Shown here: piece after piece, positions 1 through 6,221 of the stretch
Numbering within the stretch: the first letter of the stretch is position 1
Layout: the number at the start of each line of letters is the position of its first letter
Assembly (NCBI GenBank): GCA_030648135.1
Contig: JAUSIF010000145.1
Span: forward strand, 1-6,948
Origin: Xanthobacteraceae bacterium
Lineage (GTDB): Bacteria; Pseudomonadota; Alphaproteobacteria; Rhizobiales; Xanthobacteraceae
DNA length: 6,948 nucleotides
Reading direction: 5' to 3'
Made by a program: the position numbers and the translations under genes
The notes under the pieces: model-generated
The model's database searches: none
Told to the model about the DNA's origin: nothing
Seen by the model: only the letters and a program-made list of their open reading frames with translations

Positions 1-56
1 TTCTTTGGTGAGTTACCCGCCGACGCGCCGAAGGGAACAGACATAACGACCGCCAC
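1..56 (-). CDS. Start of an unidentified gene downstream of livF (partial, runs off the window)
   Basis: A frame opens at a GTG (56-54) and stays open to the window edge, giving about 18 residues (MAVVMSVPFGASAGNSPK). An in-frame ATG lies at 44-42. The GTG is preferred because an AGGAGG sits exactly 5 bases upstream, ideal Shine-Dalgarno spacing, whereas the ATG would be 17 bases away. The frame lies 126 bases downstream of the livF stop on the same strand, so it may be a further gene of the operon, for example a catabolic enzyme or a regulator. No family can be recognised from so few residues. The main support is the ribosome binding site, not the protein. Confidence 0.42.
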   Translation of the reverse strand, partial: MAVVMSVPFGASAGNSPK

Positions 57-60
57 TGAT

Positions 61-67
61 CCCTCCT
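61..67 (-). promoter_or_regulatory. Ribosome binding site AGGAGGG for the partial downstream gene
   Basis: The minus strand reads AGGAGGG, a near-perfect anti-16S match, 5 bases before a GTG. It is the only strong Shine-Dalgarno in the 126-base gap after livF. The rest of the gap (68-182) shows no convincing terminator: the best fold pairs 90-98 with 117-124 around one bulge and an 18-base loop, with no T-run after it. Confidence 0.5.
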
Positions 68-182
68 AACGATGACCTCCGGCTTTCCAGGGCGTTCTGG
101 CGACAAGAAAAGTTCGAGAAGCCCGTGACAACTTTCTAGAACCGGGTCCACTCAGCCTGAAAGCGCGCTGCGAAGAGGTGAC

Positions 183-905
183 TCAACCAAAATAAGCATC
201 GTGCACTTCTTTGGTCTTGCCGAGTTCCTGCGGCTTACCTTCCGCCACCACCCTGCCCTTAGAGAGCACATAGCCGTAGTCGGAGATGGCGAGCGTCTGA
301 TGCACGTTCTGTTCGACCAGGAAGACAGTGATACCCTGCTCATTGATGTGGCGAATGAGGTTGAAGTTTTCCTGCACCAGGATCGGCGCCAAGCCGAGCG
401 ATGGCTCGTCGATTAACAGCAGCTTCGGCGCCCGCATCAGCCCGCGGCCGATCGAGATCATGGCCTGCTCGCCGCCCGACATAGTGCCGGCAAGTTGCGT
501 CCGGCGCTCGGCGAGGCGCGGGAACGTCTCATAGACGCGCGCCAGCCGCTCGGCGACCTCGGCGTTGGAACTCTCCTGATAGGCGCCCATGCGCAAGTTC
601 TCCTCGACCGTGAACTTGGCGAACACGCGGCGCCCCTCGGGGATGCAAGCGATGCCGATGGCGATGACGCGGTGCGTCGGCAGTCCCGTCAAGTTTACGC
701 CGCGGAAGCGGATACTGCCCTTGTTCGGCAGTGTGAGGCCGAGAATTGAGCGGATCAACGTCGTCTTGCCGGAGCCATTGGAGCCGAGCAGGCAAGTGAT
801 CTTGCCCGGTGCCGCGGTCAGCGAGACATTTTCCAGCACGTTTGCCTTGTCATAGGCAGTGCAGACACCCTCGACCACGAGCGCGTTGGACTCGTCCTTG
901 CTCAT
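183..905 (-). CDS. livF: LivF-type ABC transporter ATP-binding protein (complete system)
   Basis: This is a 240-residue cytoplasmic ATPase, the usual LivF size, which pairs with LivG to drive solute import through LivH/LivM. Walker A is GSNGSGKT (41-48), the Q-loop region is IPEGRRVF (88-95), the ABC signature is MSGGEQ (142-147), and Walker B is LLLIDEPS with catalytic Glu167. The switch position reads LVEQN (196-200), with Gln where most ABC ATPases have His; this is normal for LivF. The ATG overlaps the livG stop as ATGA (905-902). There is little Shine-Dalgarno before it, so translation is probably coupled to livG. It is the last of the five transporter genes. It is clearly divergent from the LivF at 5511-6221, so the two are old paralogues and not a recent duplication. 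The substrate is not known. Confidence 0.95.
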   Translation of the reverse strand: MSKDESNALVVEGVCTAYDKANVLENVSLTAAPGKITCLLGSNGSGKTTLIRSILGLTLPNKGSIRFRGVNLTGLPTHRVIAIGIACIPEGRRVFAKFTVEENLRMGAYQESSNAEVAERLARVYETFPRLAERRTQLAGTMSGGEQAMISIGRGLMRAPKLLLIDEPSLGLAPILVQENFNLIRHINEQGITVFLVEQNVHQTLAISDYGYVLSKGRVVAEGKPQELGKTKEVHDAYFG

Positions 906-1708
906 TGCAAACCCAAATAGGCTTCCTGCACCTGCCGGTCGGCGGCAATTTTGGTGAAGGTGCCTTCAGAGATCTTGCGGCCAAAATTTAGTACCACGCA
1001 ACGGTCGGTGCTGCGCTCGATGACTCCCATCTCATGCTCGACGATGACGATGGTCAGCCCTGGGATGCGGTCACGCACCTCGAGAATGTCGTTCATGAGC
1101 TGGGTCGTCTCGTCATGCGTCATGCCGGCGGAGGGCTCGTCCAGGAGCAGGAGCTTCGGCTGGCTGATGAGGGCGCGGCAGATCTCGATGCGGCGACGGT
1201 CGATCATGGGCAGGCCGACAACAGCTTCGAACATGCGGTTCGCCAACGGCGGGTCGAAGACCTCGACCAGCGCCCGTGCCTCGTGGAAACTCGATTCATA
1301 CTCTCGCTTGAAGGCGTCCCGGCGAATGAGATTGAACCAAAGCCTTTGGTTTAGGCGCTTGTGGTTGCCGATCATGATGTTGTCGAAGATCGACAGCGGC
1401 AATGATAAACGCGAGCGCTGGAATGTGCGCGAGATGCCGGCGTGATAGACGGCTTGCGGCGAGGCTTGGGTGATGTCGGCGCCGCCGAAGGTGACGCTGC
1501 CCGAATCGGCGCCGTAGATGCCGGTCACGACGTTGAAAAAGGTCGTCTTGCCCGAGCCGTTGGGACCGATCAAGCCGAGGATCTCCCCCTGCGCCACCTC
1601 AAGGTCGAGGTGGTCGATCGCCAACACGCCGCCGAACCGCTTGGTCAGACCTCGCGCCGCCAGTACGGGTGCGAACTTCGTGCTGTCCTCGGCCGGCTTG
1701 CGCGTCAT
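902..1708 (-). CDS. livG: LivG-type ABC transporter ATP-binding protein with an altered signature motif
   Basis: This is a cytoplasmic ATPase of 268 residues from the chosen start. That ATG (1708-1706) overlaps the livM TGA as ATGA, as at the other two junctions in this window. An in-frame ATG at 1717 would add three residues (MAA) and lacks a Shine-Dalgarno. Walker A is GPNGSGKT (48-55), the Q-loop is TFQ with Gln97, Walker B is LLLLDEP with Asp190 and Glu191, and the switch is VEHEM with His225. The LivG-specific insert between the Q-loop and the signature is present. The oddity is the signature: where LivG proteins read LSYGxQRR or LPYGxQRR, this one reads LPMIDRRRIEICRAL from residue 166, so the conserved glycine is missing. 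The frame is intact and conservation resumes at once, so this is not an obvious frameshift. The C-terminal NFGRKISEG and EAYLG motifs are typical LivG. Confidence 0.94.
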   Translation of the reverse strand: MTRKPAEDSTKFAPVLAARGLTKRFGGVLAIDHLDLEVAQGEILGLIGPNGSGKTTFFNVVTGIYGADSGSVTFGGADITQASPQAVYHAGISRTFQRSRLSLPLSIFDNIMIGNHKRLNQRLWFNLIRRDAFKREYESSFHEARALVEVFDPPLANRMFEAVVGLPMIDRRRIEICRALISQPKLLLLDEPSAGMTHDETTQLMNDILEVRDRIPGLTIVIVEHEMGVIERSTDRCVVLNFGRKISEGTFTKIAADRQVQEAYLGLQ

Positions 1709-2868
1709 GGCCGCCATCCCGGGAAATAGCTGCGAACAGGTCGCGGTAGCAGACCCTCGGGCCGGAACAGCAGCACCATCATGACCAACGCCGCGTAGAG
1801 CAGGAAGCGGTATTCCTGGATCACCTGCAGCTTCTCCGGGACGATGACGACGATGACGGTGGCGACGGCGACGCCCCAGGGATTGCCGATGCCGCCGAGC
1901 AACAGGATCGACACGAAAATGAGCGAGTCGGCGAAGGTGTAGTTATTGGGCTGCACGAAGCCGACCACCATGCCCTGCAAGGTACCGGCGATGCCGATCA
2001 AGAAGTTGCCGAGCAGGAAGGCGGTCACCTTCCAGCGCACAATGTTGAGGCCGAAGCATCCGGCGGCGGTCTCATCGAGCCTGAGCGCGTCGAGGTTGAG
2101 GCCGATCCAGGAGCGCTCCAGTCGGCGCACGAGGACAAAAGCTCCAATCAGAATGAGAAGACTGGTGGCAAAATAGCTCGTATAGAACGACAGCCTTAGA
2201 CCACCGATCTCGATATTGTTGTTGAACGACCAGCCGAGCACATTCATGCTCCTGACCTGCAAACCCTGAGGCCCACCCAGAACGTCATTGACCTCGAGAA
2301 AGGTTTTCAACAGAAGCGCGAAGGCGATGGTGACGACGGCGGCATAGTGCCCGCGTGTGCGCAATACCGGCAACAACAGCAGACAGCCGATCAGAGCCGC
2401 CATGAGCCCGCCGATCAGCAGCACGATCAGATGTGGAATGGCCGTATGCTGATTGAGGACCGCGGCCGTATAGGCGCCGATACCGAAGAAGGAGGCGCCG
2501 GCGAAATTGAGTACGCCCGCATAGCCGAACTGCACGTTGAGCCCTAGCGTAGCGACGGTGTAGAGCAGCACTGTGCAAAGGAGCAGCAGCACGAAGTGAT
2601 CCTCGTGGAAATAGCTCGCCACGACGATTGCCGCTACGATGGCGAGGAGCCCGAGCACATCCTCCCGCTCACCGAAGCTACGGCCGACCGGCGCTAACCA
2701 GCCCAACCAGTTGGCTACCAAGACGGCAGCGATGCCGACGCCCAGCAGTGCGAGGATAGTGTTCTGGTTCTCGACCCGTAGCAGCACGATCAGATAGGCC
2801 GTCGCCAGCGCCAATGCCACGGCGCCCGGCAGGATCGACTCCATCGCCCTCTTCGGTCGCGGAGCCAT
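1705..2868 (-). CDS. livM: LivM-type ABC transporter permease
   Basis: This is an inner-membrane permease of 387 residues that forms the translocation pore with LivH. About ten or more hydrophobic segments are visible, at roughly 12-30, 38-58, 71-87, 92-111, 121-138, 145-168, 175-191, 228-247, 280-301, 312-326, 331-345 and 355-368. Family hallmarks are LNVQFGYAGVLNFAG (110-124), ILLLGGIGNPWG (321-332) and the C-terminal FRPEGLLPR (368-376). The cytoplasmic coupling (EAA-like) loop is 255-275. It reads LNLDALRLDETAAGCFGLN, less basic than the usual ALRAIREDEIAA. The N-terminal 60 residues add two segments beyond the core permease. The ATG at 2868 lies 5 bases after the livH stop with no clear Shine-Dalgarno. 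An in-frame ATG at 2844, preceded closely by AAGAGG, is an alternative start that would give 379 residues. Confidence 0.94.
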   Translation of the reverse strand: MAPRPKRAMESILPGAVALALATAYLIVLLRVENQNTILALLGVGIAAVLVANWLGWLAPVGRSFGEREDVLGLLAIVAAIVVASYFHEDHFVLLLLCTVLLYTVATLGLNVQFGYAGVLNFAGASFFGIGAYTAAVLNQHTAIPHLIVLLIGGLMAALIGCLLLLPVLRTRGHYAAVVTIAFALLLKTFLEVNDVLGGPQGLQVRSMNVLGWSFNNNIEIGGLRLSFYTSYFATSLLILIGAFVLVRRLERSWIGLNLDALRLDETAAGCFGLNIVRWKVTAFLLGNFLIGIAGTLQGMVVGFVQPNNYTFADSLIFVSILLLGGIGNPWGVAVATVIVVIVPEKLQVIQEYRFLLYAALVMMVLLFRPEGLLPRPVRSYFPGWRP

Positions 2869-2873
2869 GGGGG

Positions 2874-3794
2874 TTAGACCCGCTCGCTCAGCTTTTCCGG
2901 AATGAGACCGGTAGGCCGCCAGGCCATGATGGCGATGACAACGCCGAAGGCGAACACGTCCTTATAGGCGCTGGCGAAAGGCAGCGAGACCGCTCCGATC
3001 GTCTGCAAGGCCGCGAACAGGAAACCGCCGAGAATGGCGCCGTAGATGTTGCCGAGCCCGCCGACGATGGCCGCGCTGAAGCCCACCACGCCGAGATAGA
3101 GGCCGATGCCGAAATTGATCTCGTTGTAGTAGAGGCCGTTCATGACACCGGCGAAGGCGGCGAGCCCCGAGCCGATCGCGAATGTGATCAGCACGATCAG
3201 ATTGAAATTGACGCCCATCGTCTTCGCCGTCTCCTCATCCTGCGCAACGGCACGGATGGCGAGACCGAGCTTGGTCCGGTTGAGCAGAAGCTGCAGTCCG
3301 ACGATGACGAGCACGCCGGCCGTCAGCATGATCGCGTTGTCCAGTCGCAGGTTGAAATTGCCGATGCTGACGGAATCGGCCGGTAGGAGCCGTGGAAACG
3401 GCTTTGGGTTGGCACCATCCGGATAAAACAGGCGGACCATCTCGCGTAGGACCGTGCCCAACATCAGCGTGATCAGCAGCGTATTCAGCGCAGGCGCGTA
3501 GCGTAATGGTAGGATGAAAGCGCGGGCAATGACGGCGCCCAGGATTGCCATGGCGCCGATGGAGGCGATTAACATGGCCAGGAGTTGAAGCGCGTTTGAA
3601 TCGATGCTCGCAGCGCGCAGGCCGATGAATGTGGCGAGCCCCGTGAAGGCGCCTACGGTCAGCACATCGCCGTGGCTGAACTTGATGACGTCGAGCACGC
3701 CGAAGAACAGTGTGAAGCCCACCGCGACGAGCGCGTACATCATGCCGAGCATCAGCCCGTTCATGACGTACTGGGCCAAAAACCCCAGATCCAT
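2874..3794 (-). CDS. livH: LivH-type ABC transporter permease
   Basis: This is an inner-membrane permease of 306 residues, the usual LivH length, partner of LivM. It has about eight hydrophobic segments. Conserved stretches include GLMLGMMYALVAVGFTLFFG (13-32), the KFSHGD motif (38-43), LGTVLREMVRLFY (112-124), the coupling loop GLAIRAVAQDEETAKTMG (177-194), which contacts the ATPases and matches the family well, the AAIVGGLGNIYGA stretch (241-253) and the C-terminal AWRPTGL (291-297). The ATG at 3794 is preceded by TAAGGA (3806-3801) with a 6-base spacer, a good ribosome binding site and the only strong one between livH and livF. livH follows livK after 79 bases that contain a strong hairpin, which may lower its expression relative to livK. 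Confidence 0.95.
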   Translation of the reverse strand: MDLGFLAQYVMNGLMLGMMYALVAVGFTLFFGVLDVIKFSHGDVLTVGAFTGLATFIGLRAASIDSNALQLLAMLIASIGAMAILGAVIARAFILPLRYAPALNTLLITLMLGTVLREMVRLFYPDGANPKPFPRLLPADSVSIGNFNLRLDNAIMLTAGVLVIVGLQLLLNRTKLGLAIRAVAQDEETAKTMGVNFNLIVLITFAIGSGLAAFAGVMNGLYYNEINFGIGLYLGVVGFSAAIVGGLGNIYGAILGGFLFAALQTIGAVSLPFASAYKDVFAFGVVIAIMAWRPTGLIPEKLSERV

Positions 3795-3829
3795 GCTTCG
3801 TCCTTAGCCCCGTTTGGACAGAAGACAGA

Positions 3830-3864
3830 AGGCGAGGACGGCCCCGACCGGGCCATCCCCGCCT
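3830..3864 (-). promoter_or_regulatory. Strong hairpin in the livK-livH intercistronic gap
   Basis: In the minus-strand transcript, bases 3864-3850 pair with 3844-3830 as a 15-pair stem without bulges, closing a 5-base GGUCG loop. Two of the pairs are G-U wobbles (3859 with 3835 and 3855 with 3839). On the plus strand these would be C-A mismatches, so the full stem forms only in the livK-to-livH direction. It starts 10 bases after the livK stop codon. The following bases are pyrimidine-rich (UCUGUCUUCUGUCC) but not a clean U-run, so it looks like a partial terminator or a 3' stabiliser of livK mRNA more than a full stop. Such hairpins after binding-protein genes are known in other ABC operons, where they help make excess binding protein. 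Confidence 0.7.
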
Positions 3865-3873
3865 AGCGCGTGA

Positions 3874-5052
3874 TTACTTCTGCCCCGGCAGCTTGCGCTT
3901 GCCGCTCGCGTATTCGCTGTCTTCCCAGACGACCCACTTGCCGTCCTGCGCCACGTAGGCCGTGATGATGGGGACGGTGTTCTGCCCGTGGTCGTCGAAG
4001 GTGATTTCACCGACGATCGAGTCGATCTTCCGGACCTTGTTCAACGCATCGCGGACCTTCTTCCGGTCCGGTCCTTGGCTCTCGATGGTATCGAGGATCA
4101 GATTCATCGCGGCAAAGCCGAAGGCGCCGTAGGCTTCGGGCGGGTTCGGATAGTTCTGGGCGTTGTACTTCTCGAGGAAGAACTTGCCGCCGGGCAGCCG
4201 CTCGGTCGGTGCGCCTTCGAGGAACGACAGTGAGCCCTCGGCGAACTTGCCCAAACCTTCGATAAAGGCGTCGGACTTGATCCCAGAGGTGCCGTCGAAG
4301 ACGACGTTGTTGAGGCCCAGACGGTCCATCTGTGCACGGATGCGTACGCCGATGGGTGTCAGGCCGCCGAAATAGATGACTTGCGGATTGAGCGACTTGA
4401 TCTGGGTCAGCTCGGCGGTGAAATCCTGCTGATCGGAGGTGACGCCGAACGTACCGATGATCTTGCCGCCCGCCTTCTCCAGCGCCTCGCTGAAGTATTT
4501 GTTGTGGCCTTTGCCGTAGTCGGTGGTGTCGTGGATGACGGCGAAAGTCTTGTAGCCCAGCTTCGTGAGCAGCGTCGCGTTCAACTGGTTCTGGTTGATC
4601 ATGGTGCCGTTGACACGGTGCACCTCGGGGTACTTGTTGCGATAGGTGATGTCGGGGAGCACCGCGCCCCACACGATGATCGGCAGCTCAAACTTATGAT
4701 AGGTATCGACCGTGGCGATGGCGACCGCCGAGCAGTAATGCGTCGCGGCGGCGATGATGTCCTTGTCGGCGGCGAGCTTGGTGGCAACCTGCACACCGAT
4801 GTTCGGCTTGCACTCGTCGTCGAGCGAGACCATCTCGTATTCGTACTTGGCTTTCGGGTCGGCGTTTCTGAGCCGCACGGCCAGATCGGCCGAGTTGCGG
4901 CCGCCGATGCCGTTGGCGGAGGTGCCACCGGTCAGCGATCCGATGAAGCCGACCTTCACCTTGTCCTTGGCGTCGGCCGGGTTATGGCTCGCCGCCAAGG
5001 CCAACAGGCTCGCCCCGACAGCGACAGCCACCAAAATTCCGAACTTCTTCAT
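3874..5052 (-). CDS. livK: Periplasmic substrate-binding protein of the Liv/HAAT family
   Basis: This is a 392-residue secreted protein that binds the solute and delivers it to LivH/LivM. The start at 5052 is chosen because AGGGAGGG ends 4 bases before it and a clear signal peptide follows (MKKFGILVAVAVGASLLALA, likely cleaved after ADA at 26-28). The frame stays open 68 codons further upstream, but that stretch has no family similarity. The mature part starts KVKVGFIGSLTGG, the usual HAAT opening. It has exactly two cysteines, Cys81 and Cys107, in SLDDECKPN and THYCSAV, matching the disulfide of E. coli LivJ/LivK. Other family landmarks are TTDYGKG (176-182), DFTAELTQIKSLNPQVIYFGG (210-230), PEAYGAFGF (305-313) and VGEITFDDHGQ (347-357). 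The ligand loop reads WGAVLPDIT (128-136), unlike the SPSAT-type loops of leucine binders, and the usual INxxGGxxG stretch is replaced by RNADPKAKYEY (62-72). The substrate is therefore uncertain. It is the first gene of its operon. Confidence 0.94.
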   Translation of the reverse strand: MKKFGILVAVAVGASLLALAASHNPADAKDKVKVGFIGSLTGGTSANGIGGRNSADLAVRLRNADPKAKYEYEMVSLDDECKPNIGVQVATKLAADKDIIAAATHYCSAVAIATVDTYHKFELPIIVWGAVLPDITYRNKYPEVHRVNGTMINQNQLNATLLTKLGYKTFAVIHDTTDYGKGHNKYFSEALEKAGGKIIGTFGVTSDQQDFTAELTQIKSLNPQVIYFGGLTPIGVRIRAQMDRLGLNNVVFDGTSGIKSDAFIEGLGKFAEGSLSFLEGAPTERLPGGKFFLEKYNAQNYPNPPEAYGAFGFAAMNLILDTIESQGPDRKKVRDALNKVRKIDSIVGEITFDDHGQNTVPIITAYVAQDGKWVVWEDSEYASGKRKLPGQK

Positions 5053-5056
5053 GTCA

Positions 5057-5064
5057 CCCTCCCT
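5057..5064 (-). promoter_or_regulatory. Ribosome binding site of livK
   Basis: The minus strand reads AGGGAGGGTGAC directly before the ATG at 5052. The GGAGG core ends 5 bases before the start codon. It is the strongest Shine-Dalgarno of the transporter operon and it fixes the livK start at the signal peptide, against the 68-codon longer open frame. Confidence 0.8.
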
Positions 5065-5180
5065 ACAGCCGCTCCTGGCTTTCCCTTGTGAGCCGTTTAT
5101 CTCAAAGGTCGATCCTGCGGCGGTGAAACCCGACCTGCACCCAAAAATCGCACACACGGCCCCACAGGTCACGGACACAC

Positions 5181-5210
5181 AGCCTAAGACCGAGAGCCGC
5201 CAATTGCCAA
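5181..5210 (-). promoter_or_regulatory. livK: Candidate livK promoter in the divergent intergenic region
   Basis: In the 249-base region 5053-5301 the minus strand has TTGGCA (5210-5205), one base off the sigma-70 -35 consensus, then 18 bases, then TAGGCT (5186-5181), which keeps the key T, A and final T of a -10 box. Transcription would start near 5174, giving a leader of about 120 bases. A better -10-like TATAGT lies at 5217-5212 but has no good -35. On the plus strand TTGCCA (5204-5209) overlaps this site and could serve the small gene at 5302, with only a poor -10 (TACCAA, 5227-5232). The evidence is motif matching by eye only. Confidence 0.28.
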
Positions 5211-5211
5211 T
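5199..5211. repeat. Short direct repeat GCCAAT-T-GCCAAT in the livK upstream region
   Basis: Two copies of GCCAAT separated by one base lie about 150 bases upstream of livK (ATTGGC A ATTGGC on the minus strand). They overlap the candidate -35 element and contain a CAATTG palindrome. This could be a regulator site, but a repeat this short can occur by chance. Confidence 0.2.
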
Positions 5212-5301
5212 ACTATAGCGAGGGCCTACCAAAATGAATCCCGTCCGCTCGTCCATTGGAAAATAGCGATGATAAAAGCCGAATAGGCTAAGAGGTCAGC
5301 G

Positions 5302-5499
5302 ATGATGCGAAAGATCGTGCTCTGTGCCGTGCTGTGTCTGATGTGGCCCGGTCCGGCCCCGGCTCAGTCGGTGAAGAGCGTTGTCGAAGGGGTTGGCTTC
5401 GTGGGTATTTTGGCCGTCGACTGCAGCCGCGGAGTTGCTTCACACTCCATCGTGATGGCTTTGGTGAGCCCCTTTCCTGCATACGTATCTGCGCGGTGA
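5302..5499 (+). CDS. Small exported protein of unknown function, possibly truncated
   Basis: The 65-codon frame is the only plausible plus-strand gene. It starts at tandem ATGs (5302 and 5305), with AGAGG 6 bases upstream of the first. The first 21 residues look like a signal peptide: basic MMRK, the hydrophobic run IVLCAVLCLMW, then a GPAPA-type cleavage site before QS. The remaining 44 residues include GFVGILAVDCSRG. This recalls, from memory only, the GxWAxDCS start of small periplasmic proteins of unknown function in Hyphomicrobiales. Those are longer and the resemblance stops after the Cys-Ser, so this may be a remnant broken near codon 44. The frame diverges from livK and ends 11 bases before the stop of the convergent livF at 5511. 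No function is proposed. Confidence 0.4.
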   Translation: MMRKIVLCAVLCLMWPGPAPAQSVKSVVEGVGFVGILAVDCSRGVASHSIVMALVSPFPAYVSAR

Positions 5500-5510
5500 A
5501 ATAGCTGCGT

Positions 5511-6221
5511 TTACACTGCGCAATAACGCTCCTGAATCTCCTTGTCTCCGAGAAGATCCTTGGCGTTGCCCGAATGTATGATGAGGCCTTGATCCATGAC
5601 ATAGGCACGATCGGCGACTTCGAGCGCACGTGCAACGTTTTGCTCGACGAGAAGGATCGTCGTGCCTTTGGCCTTCATGCGAGTGAACAGCTCGAACATT
5701 TCGTCGACGAGGATCGGCATGATCCCTTCGGAGGGCTCGTCGAGCATGATAAATCGTGGTTCCGACACCATGGCGCGGGCGATCGCGAGCATCTGTTGCT
5801 CTCCGCCGGACAGGGTATCGGCCGTTTGACCGAGCCGTTCCCGCAGCCGCGGAAACGTCTCGGCGATGCCGTCGATCACCTCGGCCTCACGATTGCGGTT
5901 TTGCGAGGCGACGAGGCCGAGCCGCAAATTCTCCTGCACGGTGAGACCGGGGACGATGCGCCGTTCCTCCGGAACATAGGCAAGCCCGAGGGTGAAGCGG
6001 TGATGAATCGGTTCGTTCAGAATGTCCTCGCCCTGGAACAGGACCTCGCCTGTATGCCGCGCGACGAGGCCCATGATGGTGCGCAGCGTCGTAGTCTTGC
6101 CGGCGCCATTGCGGCCGATCATACAGACTGCCTCGCCCTGCCCGACATCAAGGCTCACGCCCTGCAGAACGTGGCTGCGGCCGTACCAGGCGTTCAAATC
6201 CTTGACTTGCAACATGCTCAT
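5511..6221 (-). CDS. livF: LivF-type ABC transporter ATP-binding protein of a second, upstream system
   Basis: This is a 236-residue cytoplasmic ATPase, normal LivF length. Walker A is GRNGAGKT (36-43), the Q-loop region is VPEERRIVPGLTVQENL (83-99), the signature is LSGGEQQ (137-143), Walker B is FIMLDEPS with Asp161 and Glu162, and the switch region is LVEQN (191-195). The ATG at 6221 is chosen because it overlaps the livG stop as ATGA; a second in-frame ATG follows at 6215. The frame is open further upstream to 6623, but that stretch is Arg/Ala/Gly-rich antisense shadow over livG. No clear Shine-Dalgarno precedes it, suggesting coupled translation. It seems to be the last gene of its operon, since the next gene on this strand is 458 bases away behind its own leader. 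Confidence 0.94.
   Translation of the reverse strand: MSMLQVKDLNAWYGRSHVLQGVSLDVGQGEAVCMIGRNGAGKTTTLRTIMGLVARHTGEVLFQGEDILNEPIHHRFTLGLAYVPEERRIVPGLTVQENLRLGLVASQNRNREAEVIDGIAETFPRLRERLGQTADTLSGGEQQMLAIARAMVSEPRFIMLDEPSEGIMPILVDEMFELFTRMKAKGTTILLVEQNVARALEVADRAYVMDQGLIIHSGNAKDLLGDKEIQERYCAV

Noticed and set aside
90..124. Possible terminator after livF
   Set aside because: The best fold has an 8-pair stem with a bulge, an 18-base loop and no T-run, too weak to call.
1166..1240. A frameshift explaining the odd LivG signature
   Set aside because: The reading frame is unbroken and conserved LivG residues flank the motif directly on both sides; no single insertion or deletion restores a glycine signature.
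4007..4672. A 221-codon minus-strand frame inside livK
   Set aside because: An out-of-frame reading of livK, rich in Arg and His, without a recognisable domain.
4381..5091. A 236-codon plus-strand open frame opposite livK
   Set aside because: Antisense shadow in GC-rich DNA: the protein is repetitive in Val, Asp, Arg and Gly, has no recognisable domain and no good ribosome binding site, while livK on the other strand is certain.
5053..5256. A 68-codon in-frame extension upstream of livK
   Set aside because: The ATG at 5052 has a strong AGGGAGGG and begins a textbook signal peptide; the extension would bury the signal peptide and resembles nothing.
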